A stretch of 42,274 nt of DNA. It comes from Sphaerisporangium melleum (GTDB taxonomy: Bacteria; Actinomycetota; Actinomycetes; Streptosporangiales; Streptosporangiaceae). Position numbers and translations under genes: made by a program. The notes beneath the pieces were generated by a model. It saw only the letters and a list, made by a program, of their open reading frames with translations, was not told where the DNA came from and made no database searches. The stretch spans positions 1 through 42,274 of the forward strand of contig NZ_BMNT01000037.1 in NCBI RefSeq assembly GCF_014646695.1, in the 5' to 3' direction. Below, piece by piece: positions 17,017 to 26,426 of this stretch (position 1 is the first letter of the stretch; each line of letters begins with the position of its first letter).

Positions 17017-17224
17017 CACCCTGAGGGTGATCCAATCGCGCCATTTGGCGCCGTCGTGGATCCTCGGCCGATCTTCCCCGCCGCCCCCCTCCGCCGCCCG
17101 TGCCACCTCGCGGTACATCGGGTGGGAGATCCGCTCTCATCGCCGCGCCACGCCACGGCAGAACGATCTATCGGCTCGCTCCACCGCCGGGGTCGTTCCC
17201 CCATCCCACCGGGGGGTGCGGGTG

Positions 17225-17255
17225 AGGCGTCCGCCCGCTTTCGGGCAAGACGCCT
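17225..17255. terminator. Two-tier hairpin after the MFS gene
   Basis: Outer stem AGGCGTC / GACGCCT encloses inner stem GCCCG-CTTT-CGGGC. It lies 27 nt beyond the stop of the minus-strand transporter gene. There is no T-tract, so terminator function is inferred. Confidence 0.5.
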
Positions 17256-17281
17256 GGACACCTCCGGCCGTTCTGACCGGG

Positions 17282-18628
17282 CTAGATGTGGGAGGGCACC
17301 TGGTTGCCGGCCTCTCTGATGGCCCGGGGGAGGTTGGTGACGAGCAGCAGGACGAAACCGGCCACGAAGAAGACCACCAGCGACAGGATGGCCGTGCGGT
17401 AGCTGGAGGTGAGCTGCAGGGCCAGGGTCAGCGTGAGCGAGCCCAGGAACGCCGATCCCTTGTCGCTGACCTCGAACAGGCTGAAGTACTCCGCCTCCTT
17501 GCCCGCGGGGATCACCAGCGAGTACAGCGACCGCGACAGGGCCTGCGTGCCGCCCATCACGATCGCGATCAGGAAGGCGATGGCGTAGAACTGCACCGCG
17601 GCGCCCTTCTGCAGGAAGTAGGCCACCGCGACCACGGCCGTCCACAGCACCAGGCTGACCAGCACGGTCCGCTTGGTGCCGTAGCGCACGGCCAGCCGCC
17701 CGAGCAGCAGCGCGCCGCCGAAGGCGAAGAACTGCACCATCAGGATCGCGCTGATCTGCGTGGTCTTGTCCAGTCCGAGCTCCTGGTCGGCGTAGGTCGC
17801 CGAGAACGAGATCACCGTCTGCACGCCGTCGTTGTAGATCAGGTAGGCGAGCAGGAACAGCAGGCTGCGCGGGTAGCGGCGCAGGTCGGCGAGGGTGCGG
17901 CCGAGCTGGCGGAAGCTGCCGGCGACCGCCCGGGCGGGCGTGGCGTCGTGGGCGGCGACGGGCCGGTTGCGCAGGCGCAGCAGGGGGATCACGGTGAACA
18001 CCGCCCACCACAGGCCGGCCGAGGCCAGGCTGATGCGCACCGCGAGCCCTTCCTCGATGCCGCTGCCCAGATAGAGCGCCAGGTTGATGGCCAGGAGCGC
18101 GAAGCCGCCCAGGTAGCCGAAGCCCCAGCCGCGCGAGGAGACCGCGTCGCGCTCCTCGGGGCCGGCGATCTGCGGCAGGAAGGAGTTGTACACCACCATG
18201 GCCGCGCCGAACGAGGTGTTGGCCACGATGAACAGCACGCCGCCGAGCACGTAGGCGTCGCCCGCGACGAAGTAGAACCCGAGGGTCGCCGTCGCGCCGA
18301 GGTAGGCGAACAGCGTGAGCAGTTCGCGCTTGCGGCCGGTGTGGTCGGCCAGGGCGCCCGCGATCGGCATGATGATGATCTGCAGGACCACCGACACCGT
18401 GACGACGGCCGAGAAGTACGCCTTGGCGCGGACGTCGAAACCGAGGAAGCCGACGAACCCGTCCGCCCCGCCGGCGGCCCGCTCGGCGAGGGAGGTCAGG
18501 TACGGGCCGAGGAAGACGGTGATGACCGTCGTCTGGAACCCCGAGTTGGCGAAGTCGTACCAGTACCAGCCGCGTTGCTCCCGCTTTCGCGCCTTCGGCG
18601 ATTCATCGGTGACGAGGGGGGTGCTCAT
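17282..18628 (-). CDS. MFS transporter, UMF1/Atg22-like
   Basis: 448-residue membrane protein with about twelve predicted helices. The N-terminal GWYWYDFANSGFQTTVITVFLGPYL is the hallmark of the UMF1 (Atg22-related) family. LADHTGRKRELL matches the loop 2-3 MFS signature, and SRSLYSLVIPAGKEAEYFSLFEVSDKG is also typical. The substrates of bacterial members are not settled; amino-acid efflux is known for the yeast relative only. The start at 18628 has an AGGAG site. It lies 118 nt downstream of the phosphodiesterase gene on the same strand and may be cotranscribed with it. Confidence 0.9.
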   Translation of the reverse strand: MSTPLVTDESPKARKREQRGWYWYDFANSGFQTTVITVFLGPYLTSLAERAAGGADGFVGFLGFDVRAKAYFSAVVTVSVVLQIIIMPIAGALADHTGRKRELLTLFAYLGATATLGFYFVAGDAYVLGGVLFIVANTSFGAAMVVYNSFLPQIAGPEERDAVSSRGWGFGYLGGFALLAINLALYLGSGIEEGLAVRISLASAGLWWAVFTVIPLLRLRNRPVAAHDATPARAVAGSFRQLGRTLADLRRYPRSLLFLLAYLIYNDGVQTVISFSATYADQELGLDKTTQISAILMVQFFAFGGALLLGRLAVRYGTKRTVLVSLVLWTAVVAVAYFLQKGAAVQFYAIAFLIAIVMGGTQALSRSLYSLVIPAGKEAEYFSLFEVSDKGSAFLGSLTLTLALQLTSSYRTAILSLVVFFVAGFVLLLVTNLPRAIREAGNQVPSHI

Positions 18629-18746
18629 GGCGTCTCCTGACGGGGGTCACGTGGGGCGTCGGTACGGTCCCGCCGGGACGGGAGGCACGTCGGGGGCGGG
18701 AGAGGAAGTCCGGGCGGGGCGGGGACAAGGCGGGGGGCGGCCGTGG

Positions 18747-19547
18747 TCAGGCGTGGGCGGTGGGGCGGGGATGCCACTGGCCCCGGGCGCGCAGCACGTC
18801 GCGCAGCCCGGAGATGTTGTCGGTCATGATCCCGTCGACGCCCATGTCGAGAAGGCTCTCCATGACGCCCTGGTCGTCCACCGTCCACACGTGCACCTGC
18901 ATGCCCAGGGCGTGCGCGGTGCGCACCAGGGCCCGGGTGGTGACCCGCATCCCGCGGAACCCGACCGGCACCTGCGCGCACGGGACGCCGTCCCGGGCCA
19001 GGCCGCCGAGCAGCCGGCCGTACCCCGAGCCCATGGCGGCCGCCCGTAGCCGGGCGACCCCGCGCGGGCCGAGCGCCGAGCAGACCGGCCGGCCGACGGC
19101 CATGCGGGCCCTGGCGAGCCGCATGTCGGAGAAGGAGGTCAGGCAGACGCGGTCGTAGGCGTTGGTGCGGCGGATCGCCTCGGCCAGCGGGGCGATCGCC
19201 GGGGCCTCCTTGACGTCGATGTTGACCCGCACGTCCGGCCAGGTGCCGAGCACGTCCGACAGCAGGGGGATCTCCTCCACGCCGCCGATGCGGGCCCGCC
19301 GCACCTCGCGGTAGGGCAGGGCGGCGACCCGGCCGTGCCGGTCGGTGACCCGGTCGAGGGTGTGGTCGTGGAAGGCCAGCAGCACGCCGTCGGCGGTGGC
19401 GTGCGCGTCGGTCTCCAGGTAGGTGTACCCCATCTCCACGGCCCGGGAGAAGGCGGCCATGGTGTTCTCCCGACCTTCGGCCGCCCCGCCGCGGTGGGCG
19501 AAGGCGAGCGGGCCGGGATGGTCCAGGAACGGGTAGCGGCGTTGCAC
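18747..19547 (-). CDS. Glycerophosphodiester phosphodiesterase
   Basis: 266 residues without a signal peptide, so probably cytoplasmic. Catalytic signatures: AFAHRGG near residue 17, GRENTMAAF, YLETDAHATADGVLLAFHDHTLDR with the metal-binding Glu/Asp and second His, and NIDVKEA. It ends with HVWTVDDQGVMESLLDMGVDGIMTDN. It would hydrolyse glycerophosphodiesters to glycerol-3-phosphate and an alcohol. The GTG start at 19547 lacks a clear ribosome-binding site, so translation from a short or leaderless mRNA is possible. Confidence 0.92.
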   Translation of the reverse strand: MQRRYPFLDHPGPLAFAHRGGAAEGRENTMAAFSRAVEMGYTYLETDAHATADGVLLAFHDHTLDRVTDRHGRVAALPYREVRRARIGGVEEIPLLSDVLGTWPDVRVNIDVKEAPAIAPLAEAIRRTNAYDRVCLTSFSDMRLARARMAVGRPVCSALGPRGVARLRAAAMGSGYGRLLGGLARDGVPCAQVPVGFRGMRVTTRALVRTAHALGMQVHVWTVDDQGVMESLLDMGVDGIMTDNISGLRDVLRARGQWHPRPTAHA

Positions 19548-19650
19548 GACGAGGAGTATCCCCTGTGTAAGGCTGTCACGTCAGCCTACCCCGGTGAACA
19601 TTCGGGCACGAACCACCACGCGGGCCGCGAGCCGGCGTTCCTGGCCGGGC

Positions 19651-20229
19651 TCACTCCTCCCCGGCCTCGGGCGCGGCGCCCGAGGCGTCGGCGGCGGCCC
19701 ACTCCTGGCGGCGGGCCTCGGCCAGGACGATCGCCGCGGCCACGCCGACGTTGAACGAGCCGACCCGGCCGACCTGCGGGATGTAGAGCACCTCGTCGGC
19801 GGCCTCCAGCAGGGCGGGGGAGCAGCCGTGGTCCTCGCTGCCGAGCACCAGGCACACGTCGCGGCCGAGCCGGGCCTGGTGCAGCGGGACGGCGTCCTCG
19901 GTCAGCTCGACGGCGATCACGGTGTAGCCGTCCTGTTTGGCCTCGCGCACGGCATCGAGGACGGGCGCGGGCTCATGCCAGGTGACCAGCCGGTCGGTGC
20001 CGAGGGCGGTCTTCTGCACCTTGGGGTTGGTGGGCGGGGTGGCGTTGCCGGCCAGCCACACCTGCTCGGCGCCGAAGGCGGCGGCCGTGCGGAAGATCGA
20101 GCCGACGTTGAACGGGCCCGTCACCGACTCCAGGATCAGCGACAACCGGTTGTCGGTGCCCCGGCGCCAGGTGCGGTTGAGCCGCTTGACGTCGGTCGGG
20201 CGCAGCTGCCTGCGGGTGCCTGTGCTCAT
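19651..20229 (-). CDS. SpoU/TrmH-family RNA 2'-O-methyltransferase
   Basis: 192-residue SPOUT-fold enzyme with its three motifs: VTGPFNVGSIFRTAAAFG, LVLGSEDHGCSP, and IPQVGRVGSFNVGVAAAIVLAE. It transfers a methyl group from SAM to a ribose 2'-OH in tRNA or rRNA; the target nucleotide cannot be read from sequence. The ATG at 20229 lies just after the stop of the RsmC-like gene (stop at 20237), with GAGGAG inside the end of that gene, so the two RNA methyltransferases form an operon. Confidence 0.9.
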   Translation of the reverse strand: MSTGTRRQLRPTDVKRLNRTWRRGTDNRLSLILESVTGPFNVGSIFRTAAAFGAEQVWLAGNATPPTNPKVQKTALGTDRLVTWHEPAPVLDAVREAKQDGYTVIAVELTEDAVPLHQARLGRDVCLVLGSEDHGCSPALLEAADEVLYIPQVGRVGSFNVGVAAAIVLAEARRQEWAAADASGAAPEAGEE

Positions 20230-20236
20230 CGAGCGT

Positions 20237-20890
20237 TCATCGCTCCTCGTCGGGGGCGGCGGCGCCGCCCGGGTGGCCGGTGGCGGGGCGCGCGGCGACC
20301 CGCAGGACGCGGTAGGCCGACCGGGAGGCCTCCCGCGTGGTGGCCCAGCCCTGGTCGCCGAGCCAGCGCTGCAGCGAGTCGGAGCCGAGGTGCTTCTGCA
20401 CCACCAGGTACGCCGTGCCGTCGGGGGTGAGCCGGTCGAGCCAGCGGGTGAGCATGGCGTGCAGGGCGGCCTTGCCGATGCGGATGGCCGGGTTGGACCA
20501 GATGGCGGAGAACCGGATGCCGGGCGGCATCTCGTCCACATGCCGGGGTCTTACTTTGTAAAGGCCCGCGCTCTGGGCGTTGCGCTCGCACAGCTCCAGC
20601 GAACGGCGGTTGACGTCCACCGCCCACACCGTGGCCTGCGGAGCCCGCGAGGCCATGGTGAGCGCCACCGGGCCGTATCCGCAGCCGAGGTCGAGCAGGT
20701 CGCCCTCCTGCGGCGGCGGTGGCACGCTCTCCAGCAGCACGCGGGTGCCCGGGTCGAGGCGGCCGGGGGAGAAGACGCCGCTGTCGGTGGCCAGGCGCAG
20801 GTGCAGGTCGGGCAGGACCACGTCGACCGTGCCCGGCCGGGCGGCCGCGCCGGGCCGCTCGTCGAAGTAATGTGCCCCCTTGGACGTCAC
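20237..20890 (-). CDS. RsmC/RlmG-like class I SAM methyltransferase
   Basis: 217 residues. Motifs: a TDSGVFSPGRLDPGTRVLLE approach, SAM-binding DLGCGYGPVALTMA, acidic WAVDVNRRSLEL, and the substrate motif at AIWSNPAIRIGK. RsmC-type enzymes methylate N2 of guanine in rRNA and usually carry NPP at this motif; here the second proline is alanine. The length matches the short single-domain actinobacterial form. GTG start. It is cotranscribed with the SpoU enzyme. Confidence 0.88.
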   Translation of the reverse strand: MTSKGAHYFDERPGAAARPGTVDVVLPDLHLRLATDSGVFSPGRLDPGTRVLLESVPPPPQEGDLLDLGCGYGPVALTMASRAPQATVWAVDVNRRSLELCERNAQSAGLYKVRPRHVDEMPPGIRFSAIWSNPAIRIGKAALHAMLTRWLDRLTPDGTAYLVVQKHLGSDSLQRWLGDQGWATTREASRSAYRVLRVAARPATGHPGGAAAPDEER

Positions 20891-20994
20891 GCAGAGACGT
20901 TACCAATCCCGCCGCACTGCTCGTGATCCGGCGGCACCGGCCTGTGCCCGCGTGCGGGCGATCACCGGCCGCGGACGTCCGGCCGGCGAGGGGG

Positions 20995-21942
20995 TCAGGG
21001 CAGGCGGGTGCCGAACAGCATCGCGGCGCCCGCCACCAGCAGGCCGGTCAGGACGCCGGCCACCGTGAACCACTGGCCGATCTCCTGGTACACCACGTGG
21101 TAGCCGAGGGAGCTGCCGATCTGCCGGTAGACGTCGCGCAACTCGTCCCCGGACTCGGCGGTGTAGGCGCGCCCGCTGGTGCCGTCGGCCAGCGTCTGCA
21201 GCGTGGACTTGTTCACCGGCACCTGCACGTCGCGCCCGTCGATGCTCACGGTGCCGTCCGGGGTGCCGTAGGCGATGGTCGAGACCGGCACACGCAGGCC
21301 CGCGGCGGCCTGGACCGCCTCGTTCACCGAGCGGCCGGAGGTGTTGTCCCCGTCGGACAGCAGGACGACCGCGGCCGGCGGCGGGTCGGTGACCGCCTGC
21401 TGGTCGAACGAGCGCACCGAGTCCAGCGAGTTGAACACCGCCTCCCCGATGGCGGTGCCCGGCCGGGTGGTCAGGTTGCCGACCGCGGTGATCACGGCCA
21501 TGTGGTCGGTGGTGGGCGAGATGACCACGGAGGCCGAGCGGGCGAAGGAGACCAGGCCGACGTTGAACCGCTCGGGAAGGTCCTTGACGAACTGCTGGGC
21601 CGCCTGCTTGGCCGCCACCAGCCGGGTGGGGGAGACGTCGCCGGCCTCCATGGACAGCGAGATGTCCACCGCGATGATGATCGTCGCGCGGTCCCTGGGC
21701 ACGCGCGTGGCGTCCGCCGGCCGGGCGGCGGCCATGATCAGCAGGATCATCATGAGCAGGAACAGCGCCGCCGGCACGTGGCGCCGCCACTCGGGACGCT
21801 CGGGGGCGACCAGGGCGAGCAGCGTGAGGTTGGTGAACCGCATGGCGTACCTGCGGCGGGCGAACTGGGTCAGGACGTAGGCGGCCACCACCACGGCGAG
21901 CGCCGCCAGCAGCCACAGCCAGCCGGGAGACAGAAAGGTCAC
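20995..21942 (-). CDS. VWA-domain membrane protein (BatA-like)
   Basis: 315 residues. Two N-terminal hydrophobic helices precede an extracytoplasmic von Willebrand A domain with a full metal-ion-dependent adhesion site (AVDISLSM, a Thr in [11 protein letters not shown], and [10 protein letters not shown]), and a C-terminal membrane helix. It is the third gene of a MoxR-DUF58-VWA operon, a common bacterial module for chaperone-assisted assembly or maturation of envelope or metal-binding proteins. The GTG start at 21942 overlaps the DUF58 stop by 4 nt. Confidence 0.9.
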   Translation of the reverse strand: MTFLSPGWLWLLAALAVVVAAYVLTQFARRRYAMRFTNLTLLALVAPERPEWRRHVPAALFLLMMILLIMAAARPADATRVPRDRATIIIAVDISLSMEAGDVSPTRLVAAKQAAQQFVKDLPERFNVGLVSFARSASVVISPTTDHMAVITAVGNLTTRPGTAIGEAVFNSLDSVRSFDQQAVTDPPPAAVVLLSDGDNTSGRSVNEAVQAAAGLRVPVSTIAYGTPDGTVSIDGRDVQVPVNKSTLQTLADGTSGRAYTAESGDELRDVYRQIGSSLGYHVVYQEIGQWFTVAGVLTGLLVAGAAMLFGTRLP

Positions 21943-22910
21943 GCGCCCGCCCTCCTGCTCGGGTGCCGCCCGGCGAGGTGGGCGGTGCGCCGGTGCTTGA
22001 GCGTGTACTGCACGATGTCGTACACCCAGTCGCGGTCGGTGCGCAGCACCAGATGGCCGGCGCCGCACCGGCGCAGCGCCACGCGGTTGGCCTCCCGCTG
22101 CGCCTGGGCCGCCTCGGCGTACGCGCGGCGGATCCGGGAGGTGAGGCGGACCTCGCGGGTGCGCCCGGTCTCGGGGTCGGTCAGGGCGACCAGCCCCACG
22201 TCGGGCAGCTCCAGCTCACGCGGATCGATGATCTCCACGGCGAGCACCTGGTGGCGGGCGGCCAGGCGGCGCATCGGCCGCTCCCAGGCGCGCTCGCCGT
22301 CCAGGTCGCCGCCCGTGCCGAGGTCGAGGAAGTCGGAGACGACCACGCGCAGGCCCCGCTTGCGGCGCGCCCGGCCCAGCACGTCGATGGCCTCGCCCAG
22401 CCGGGTGGGGCCGGAGACGGGTGCGCCGCGCGGGGCGTCGAGCAGGGTCTGCAGCAGCGCGTACAGGGCGGGGCGGCCGGTGCGGGCCGGCAGGCGGTGC
22501 ATCTGGTCGCCGTGGACGACGCAGGCGCCGAACCGGTCGCCGATGCGGCTGGTGAGGAAGCCGATGGCGCCCACGGCGGCGACGACCAGATCGCGTTTCT
22601 CCATGTCGGCGGTGCCGAAGTCCATGCTGGGGGACAGGTCGGCGAGCGCCCAGGTCTCCAGCTCGCGGTCGGCGACCAGGTCGCGGATGTGCGGGATGGT
22701 GGTCCGGGCGGTGACCGACCAGTCCATGCGGCGGACGTCGTCCTCGCCGGGGACGTACACCCTGCTGTCGCCCGGCTCGCTGCCCGGGCCGGGCAGCAGG
22801 CCCTGGTGCCGTCCCTGCAGCAGGCCGTCCAGGCGGCGGACCACGGTGAGCTCCAGGCGGCGCAGGACGTGCTCGGGGCTCGCCGGCTGCGCGGCGGAGG
22901 CGGCGGTCAT
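21939..22910 (-). CDS. DUF58 domain protein
   Basis: 323 residues, no evident signal peptide. The DUF58 core contains [22 protein letters not shown] and [19 protein letters not shown], a degenerate VWA-like metal site. It is always a partner of MoxR ATPases and VWA proteins; the exact role is unknown. The ATG at 22910 overlaps the moxR stop by 4 nt (ATGA). Confidence 0.9.
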   Translation of the reverse strand: MTAASAAQPASPEHVLRRLELTVVRRLDGLLQGRHQGLLPGPGSEPGDSRVYVPGEDDVRRMDWSVTARTTIPHIRDLVADRELETWALADLSPSMDFGTADMEKRDLVVAAVGAIGFLTSRIGDRFGACVVHGDQMHRLPARTGRPALYALLQTLLDAPRGAPVSGPTRLGEAIDVLGRARRKRGLRVVVSDFLDLGTGGDLDGERAWERPMRRLAARHQVLAVEIIDPRELELPDVGLVALTDPETGRTREVRLTSRIRRAYAEAAQAQREANRVALRRCGAGHLVLRTDRDWVYDIVQYTLKHRRTAHLAGRHPSRRAGA

Positions 22911-23935
22911 CGCTGGGCCTGGTTCCACACGACCAGCGGGGGCGGCACGGCGGCGAGGACGCGGCGGACCACGTCCGCGGGGTCCACGCCGTCGGCCAGC
23001 GCGTCGAAGGTCAGCATCAGGCGGTGGCCCATGACGTCCACGGCGACGTCGCGCACGTCGTCGGGGAGCAGGTAGTCGCGGCCGCGCAGCAGGGCGAGGC
23101 CGCGCCCGGCGGCGACCAGGCCGAGGGTGGCACGCGGGCTGACGCCGATCTCGATGGCCTCCTCCAGCTCGCCCAGCCCGTACTCGGCGGGGGAGCGGGT
23201 GGCCATGACCAGGCGCACCACGTAGTCGGCGACGAGCTGGTGGACCGACACCTGGTCGGCGAGCTTCTGCAGCGCGGTGAGCCGCTCGGGGTCGAGCACC
23301 CGGGAGGGCAGCGGCGGCGCGACGCTCATGCGGTGCAGGATCTCCAGCTCCTCGGCGGCGCTGGGGTGGGCGACGCTGACCTTGAACAGGAAGCGGTCGC
23401 GCTGGACCTCCGGCAGGGGGTAGACCCCCTCCGACTCGACGGGATTCTGGGTGGCCAGCACGATGAACGGCCGTGGCAGCGGATGGGTGATCCCGGCCAG
23501 GGTGACCTGGCGCTCGGCCATGACCTCCAGCAGTGCCGACTGCACCTTGGCCGGGGCGCGGTTGACCTCGTCGGCGAGCAGGAAGTTGACGAACACCGGC
23601 CCGAGCTCGACGTCGAAGCGCTCGCTGGAGGGGTGGTAGACCCGGGTGCCGACGATGTCGCTGGGCACCAGGTCGGGGGTGAACTGGATGCGGGCGAAGG
23701 TGCCGCCCACCACGGTCGCCAGGGTGGAGGCGGCCAGGGTCTTGGCGACGCCGGGGACGCCCTCGAGCAGGCAGTGACCGCGGGCCAGCAATGCCACCAG
23801 CAGGCGCTCGATCATGTGGTCCTGGCCGACGATCACGCGGCGTACCTCGGCGAGGGTCTGCTGGAGGAGACGGAGGTCCGCGTCGGCGCCGTCGTCCGGC
23901 CCGGACCCCTCACTGCGCTCTTCGGCAACGGTCAT
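22907..23935 (-). CDS. MoxR-family AAA+ ATPase
   Basis: 342 residues. Walker A GVPGVAKT, Walker B FLLADEVNRAPAKVQSALLEVMAERQVTL, sensor 1 VLATQNPVESEGVYPLPEVQRDRF and a C-terminal lid domain (ISPRATLGL-like GVSPRATLGLVAAGRGLALL). MoxR ATPases act as chaperones for VWA-domain partners, and those partners are the next two genes. The start is divergent from the kinase-like gene across 86 nt, so the two directions share a promoter region. Confidence 0.95.
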   Translation of the reverse strand: MTVAEERSEGSGPDDGADADLRLLQQTLAEVRRVIVGQDHMIERLLVALLARGHCLLEGVPGVAKTLAASTLATVVGGTFARIQFTPDLVPSDIVGTRVYHPSSERFDVELGPVFVNFLLADEVNRAPAKVQSALLEVMAERQVTLAGITHPLPRPFIVLATQNPVESEGVYPLPEVQRDRFLFKVSVAHPSAAEELEILHRMSVAPPLPSRVLDPERLTALQKLADQVSVHQLVADYVVRLVMATRSPAEYGLGELEEAIEIGVSPRATLGLVAAGRGLALLRGRDYLLPDDVRDVAVDVMGHRLMLTFDALADGVDPADVVRRVLAAVPPPLVVWNQAQR

Positions 23936-24021
23936 ACGGCCATTCCATCAAACACGACGCAAAGGTGCACGGCACCATCACGGTGAGCCGGGCCGGGTGT
24001 CGCGTGTGCTTTCATGGCTGG

Positions 24022-24771
24022 GTGGCCACTCCGCTCCAGTACGGCGACCCGCCCCGGCTGGGTTCCTACGTGGTGCAGGCGCGGCTGCAGTCACCGGCCA
24101 CCGGTTTCGTGTACCTTGCGCAGGACGCCGAGGGGCGGGCGGTGTCGATCGCGTTGCTGACCCGCGGCGCCGCGCTGGACGCCGCGGCCCGTGAGCGCTT
24201 CCTCACCGCGATCCGCCAGGTGGCGCCGGTGCGCGGTGGCGTGCGCGGCTGGGTCGCGCGGGCCCGGGCCAGGGGGCCGGTGGGCGCGCCGCCGGTCCTG
24301 GCGATCGACGACGGCCCGGCCCCGTGGGTGGCGGTGCCGTACGTCCCCGGCGGGACCGGCGCGGAGTGGTTCCTGCGCACGGTGCTGGTCAGCGGCACGC
24401 TGATCGGTGCGGCGCACGGCCCCGAGTTCGTGCCCTACTGGCTGGGCGACCGGGCGCCGGCGGTCCCGGCGCCGCCGGAGCCCGCGCCGCCGGCGACCGA
24501 GACCAGGCGCGCGGTGCTGGTGGCGCTCTCGATGCTGGTGGCGCTGATCACGCTCACCGGGGCGATGACGTGGCTGCTGCTCGGCCCGGAGGAGTCGGCA
24601 CCGCCCTCGCGGCCGCTGCCGCCGACGCTGTTCGTGCCGACGCCGCCGCCGGTGCCCTCGCCGGGTGAGACGCGCAAGCCGACGCAGTCGCCGTCGCCCT
24701 CGCCGGGCGAGAGCGGCACGGTGTCCCCGCGGCCGACCCTGCCGGGTGTGGACGAGGGCGAGGACATCTGA
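24022..24771 (+). CDS. Kinase-N-lobe-like single-pass membrane protein (probable pseudokinase remnant)
   Basis: 249 residues from GTG 24022. Residues about 10-115 resemble the N-lobe of actinomycete Ser/Thr kinases (LGSYVVQARLQSPATGFVYLAQD, then AVSIALL where kinases have A-V-K, then AARERFLTAIRQV and PWVAVPYVPGG). The invariant lysine is replaced by serine and there is no HRD/DFG catalytic lobe. A transmembrane helix (AVLVALSMLVALITLTGAMTW) and a Pro/Ser-rich tail follow. It probably has no kinase activity and may act as a sensor or scaffold. It is divergent from the MoxR operon. The family assignment is inferred from local resemblance only. Confidence 0.7.
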   Translation: MATPLQYGDPPRLGSYVVQARLQSPATGFVYLAQDAEGRAVSIALLTRGAALDAAARERFLTAIRQVAPVRGGVRGWVARARARGPVGAPPVLAIDDGPAPWVAVPYVPGGTGAEWFLRTVLVSGTLIGAAHGPEFVPYWLGDRAPAVPAPPEPAPPATETRRAVLVALSMLVALITLTGAMTWLLLGPEESAPPSRPLPPTLFVPTPPPVPSPGETRKPTQSPSPSPGESGTVSPRPTLPGVDEGEDI

Positions 24772-24859
24772 CGCCGCCGCCGATCCCGGGGCCGCGCGTC
24801 ATCGAGGGGCCTTCCGGTGCGAGCGCGCCGCGCTCGGGCCGATCGTGGAGACTTGGGGA

Positions 24860-25885
24860 GTGCGCGCGAGCCGGTTGATCTCCCTGCTGCTGCTCCTGCA
24901 GGCCCGCGGCCATATGACGGCCGCCGAGCTGTCGCGGGAGCTGGAGGTGTCGGTGCGGACGGTCTACCGCGACGTGGAGGCGCTGTCGTCGGCGGGTGTG
25001 CCGGTGTACGCCGACCGGGGCCCGGCGGGTGGCTACCGGCTGCTGGACGGCTACCGCACCCGGCTGAACGGCCTGACCGCCGAGGAGGCGGCCTCGCTGT
25101 TCCTGGCCGGGCTGCCGGGCCCGGCGGCCGAGCTGGGCCTGGCCGAGGTGGCCGCCGCCGCCGAGTTGAAGCTGCTGGCCGCGCTGCCGCCCGAGCCGCG
25201 CTCGCAGGCCTCGCGCATGCGCGAGCGCTTCCTGCTGGACGTGCCCGGCTGGTACCGCGACGCCGACGACGTGCCGTTCCTCGGGGAGGTCGCCGACGCG
25301 GTGTGGGAGGGGCGCCGGCTGCGCATGCTGTACCGCCGGTGGGGGCCGGCCGAGGTGGTACGCGAGGTCCGCCCGTACGGGCTGGTGCTCAAGGGCGGTT
25401 CCTGGTACCTGGTCGCGGCGCCCGAGGGGGCGCCGGCGCGCACCTACCGCGTCTCGCGCATCCGCTCGCTGGAGGTGCTGCCCGGCCGCTTCGCCCGTCC
25501 TGAGGACTTCGACCTGGCCGCGTTCTGGCGGTCGTACTCCGAGGACTTCCGCGAGCGGATGTACACCGCCGAGGTGACGGTGCGGCTGGCGCCCGGCGCC
25601 GAGGACCTGCTGCGCTACACGATGGGCACCCGGCCGGTCGATGCCGCCCTGGCCGAGGCGGAGCCGGCCGGGCAGGACGGCCGGCGGGTGCTGCGCCTGC
25701 CGGTGGAGTCGGTCCGGCACGCCTGCTGGCAGTTGCTGCGCATGGGGGACGGCCTTGAGGTGCTGGGGCCGCCCGAGCTGCGCGCGGCGATGGCGGCCAC
25801 GGTGGCGCGCCTGGCGGCGATGTACGGCGACCCGGCCGTCCCGCGGGAGGGGGCAGGGGAGGTCACCGGGCCGGCGCCGCGGTGA
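24860..25885 (+). CDS. WYL-domain transcriptional regulator (YafY-like)
   Basis: 341 residues. An N-terminal helix-turn-helix (SRLISLLLLLQARGHMTAAELSRELEVSVRTVYRDVEALSSAGVPVY) is followed by a conserved GPAGGYRLLDGY wing, a central WYL domain (RRLRMLYRRWGPAEVVREVRPYGLVLKGG-type core, split here by its own variation) and a C-terminal WCX region. WYL regulators sense nucleic-acid or small-molecule ligands. The GTG at 24860 is preceded by GGGGAG. The 3' end overlaps the convergent universal-stress gene by 23 nt. Confidence 0.9.
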   Translation: MRASRLISLLLLLQARGHMTAAELSRELEVSVRTVYRDVEALSSAGVPVYADRGPAGGYRLLDGYRTRLNGLTAEEAASLFLAGLPGPAAELGLAEVAAAAELKLLAALPPEPRSQASRMRERFLLDVPGWYRDADDVPFLGEVADAVWEGRRLRMLYRRWGPAEVVREVRPYGLVLKGGSWYLVAAPEGAPARTYRVSRIRSLEVLPGRFARPEDFDLAAFWRSYSEDFRERMYTAEVTVRLAPGAEDLLRYTMGTRPVDAALAEAEPAGQDGRRVLRLPVESVRHACWQLLRMGDGLEVLGPPELRAAMAATVARLAAMYGDPAVPREGAGEVTGPAPR

Positions 25886-26357
25886 GGCCCCCGGCGTGGG
25901 CGGGTACGGGGCGCAGGGCGATCGACCGGGGGGAGACGACCACGACGGGGCAGGGGGCGCTCATGATGCACGCGACCACCACGGGGGTGGCGGCGACCGG
26001 CGTGCCGGGTTCGGGGTTGCGGATGCCGAGCACCAGCATCTCGGCGCCCTCGCAGTGGGTCAGCAGCACCTGGGCGGGCGGGCCGTGGGTCACGATGGGT
26101 TCCAGACAGGGGGCCACGTGGCCGACGACGCGGCGGGTCTGTTCCCTCGCCGCGGCGTACTCCTCGTCGTGGGAGCGCCAGGTGCCCATCGGGGCGTAGG
26201 ACGCGCGGTGCTGCCCGGACCACTGCCAGGCGTGCACCGGTTCGATCTCCGCGCCCCGGAGTCCGGCCTCGCCGAGGGCCCAGCGCAGGGCGGCGGTGGC
26301 GGCGGGGGAGTGGCTCACGCCGACGACGATGCGTGGCCGGGTCGTGTTGTGCGTCAC
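25863..26357 (-). CDS. Universal stress protein family protein
   Basis: 164-residue single UspA domain beginning RPRIVVGVSHSPAATAALRWALGEA and ending MSAPCPVVVVSP. The usual nucleotide-binding motif G-x2-G-x9-G-[ST] is not recognisable: LVLGIRNPEPGTPVAATPV replaces it, so ATP binding is doubtful. The GTG at 26357 was chosen because AGGAGG lies about 5 nt upstream. Expression may respond to stress; no regulatory site was identified. Confidence 0.85.
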   Translation of the reverse strand: MTHNTTRPRIVVGVSHSPAATAALRWALGEAGLRGAEIEPVHAWQWSGQHRASYAPMGTWRSHDEEYAAAREQTRRVVGHVAPCLEPIVTHGPPAQVLLTHCEGAEMLVLGIRNPEPGTPVAATPVVVACIMSAPCPVVVVSPRSIALRPVPAHAGGLTAAPAR

Positions 26358-26426
26358 GGGCACCTCCTCCTCATCGAGCATCGCGTGGAGGAGGTGACGG
26401 GCCGCCAAAGCACACGGAAAATGCCA

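Noticed and set aside
17027-18640. 537-codon plus-strand frame opposite the MFS transporter
   Set aside because: Antisense shadow; its translation is charged low complexity and has no domain.
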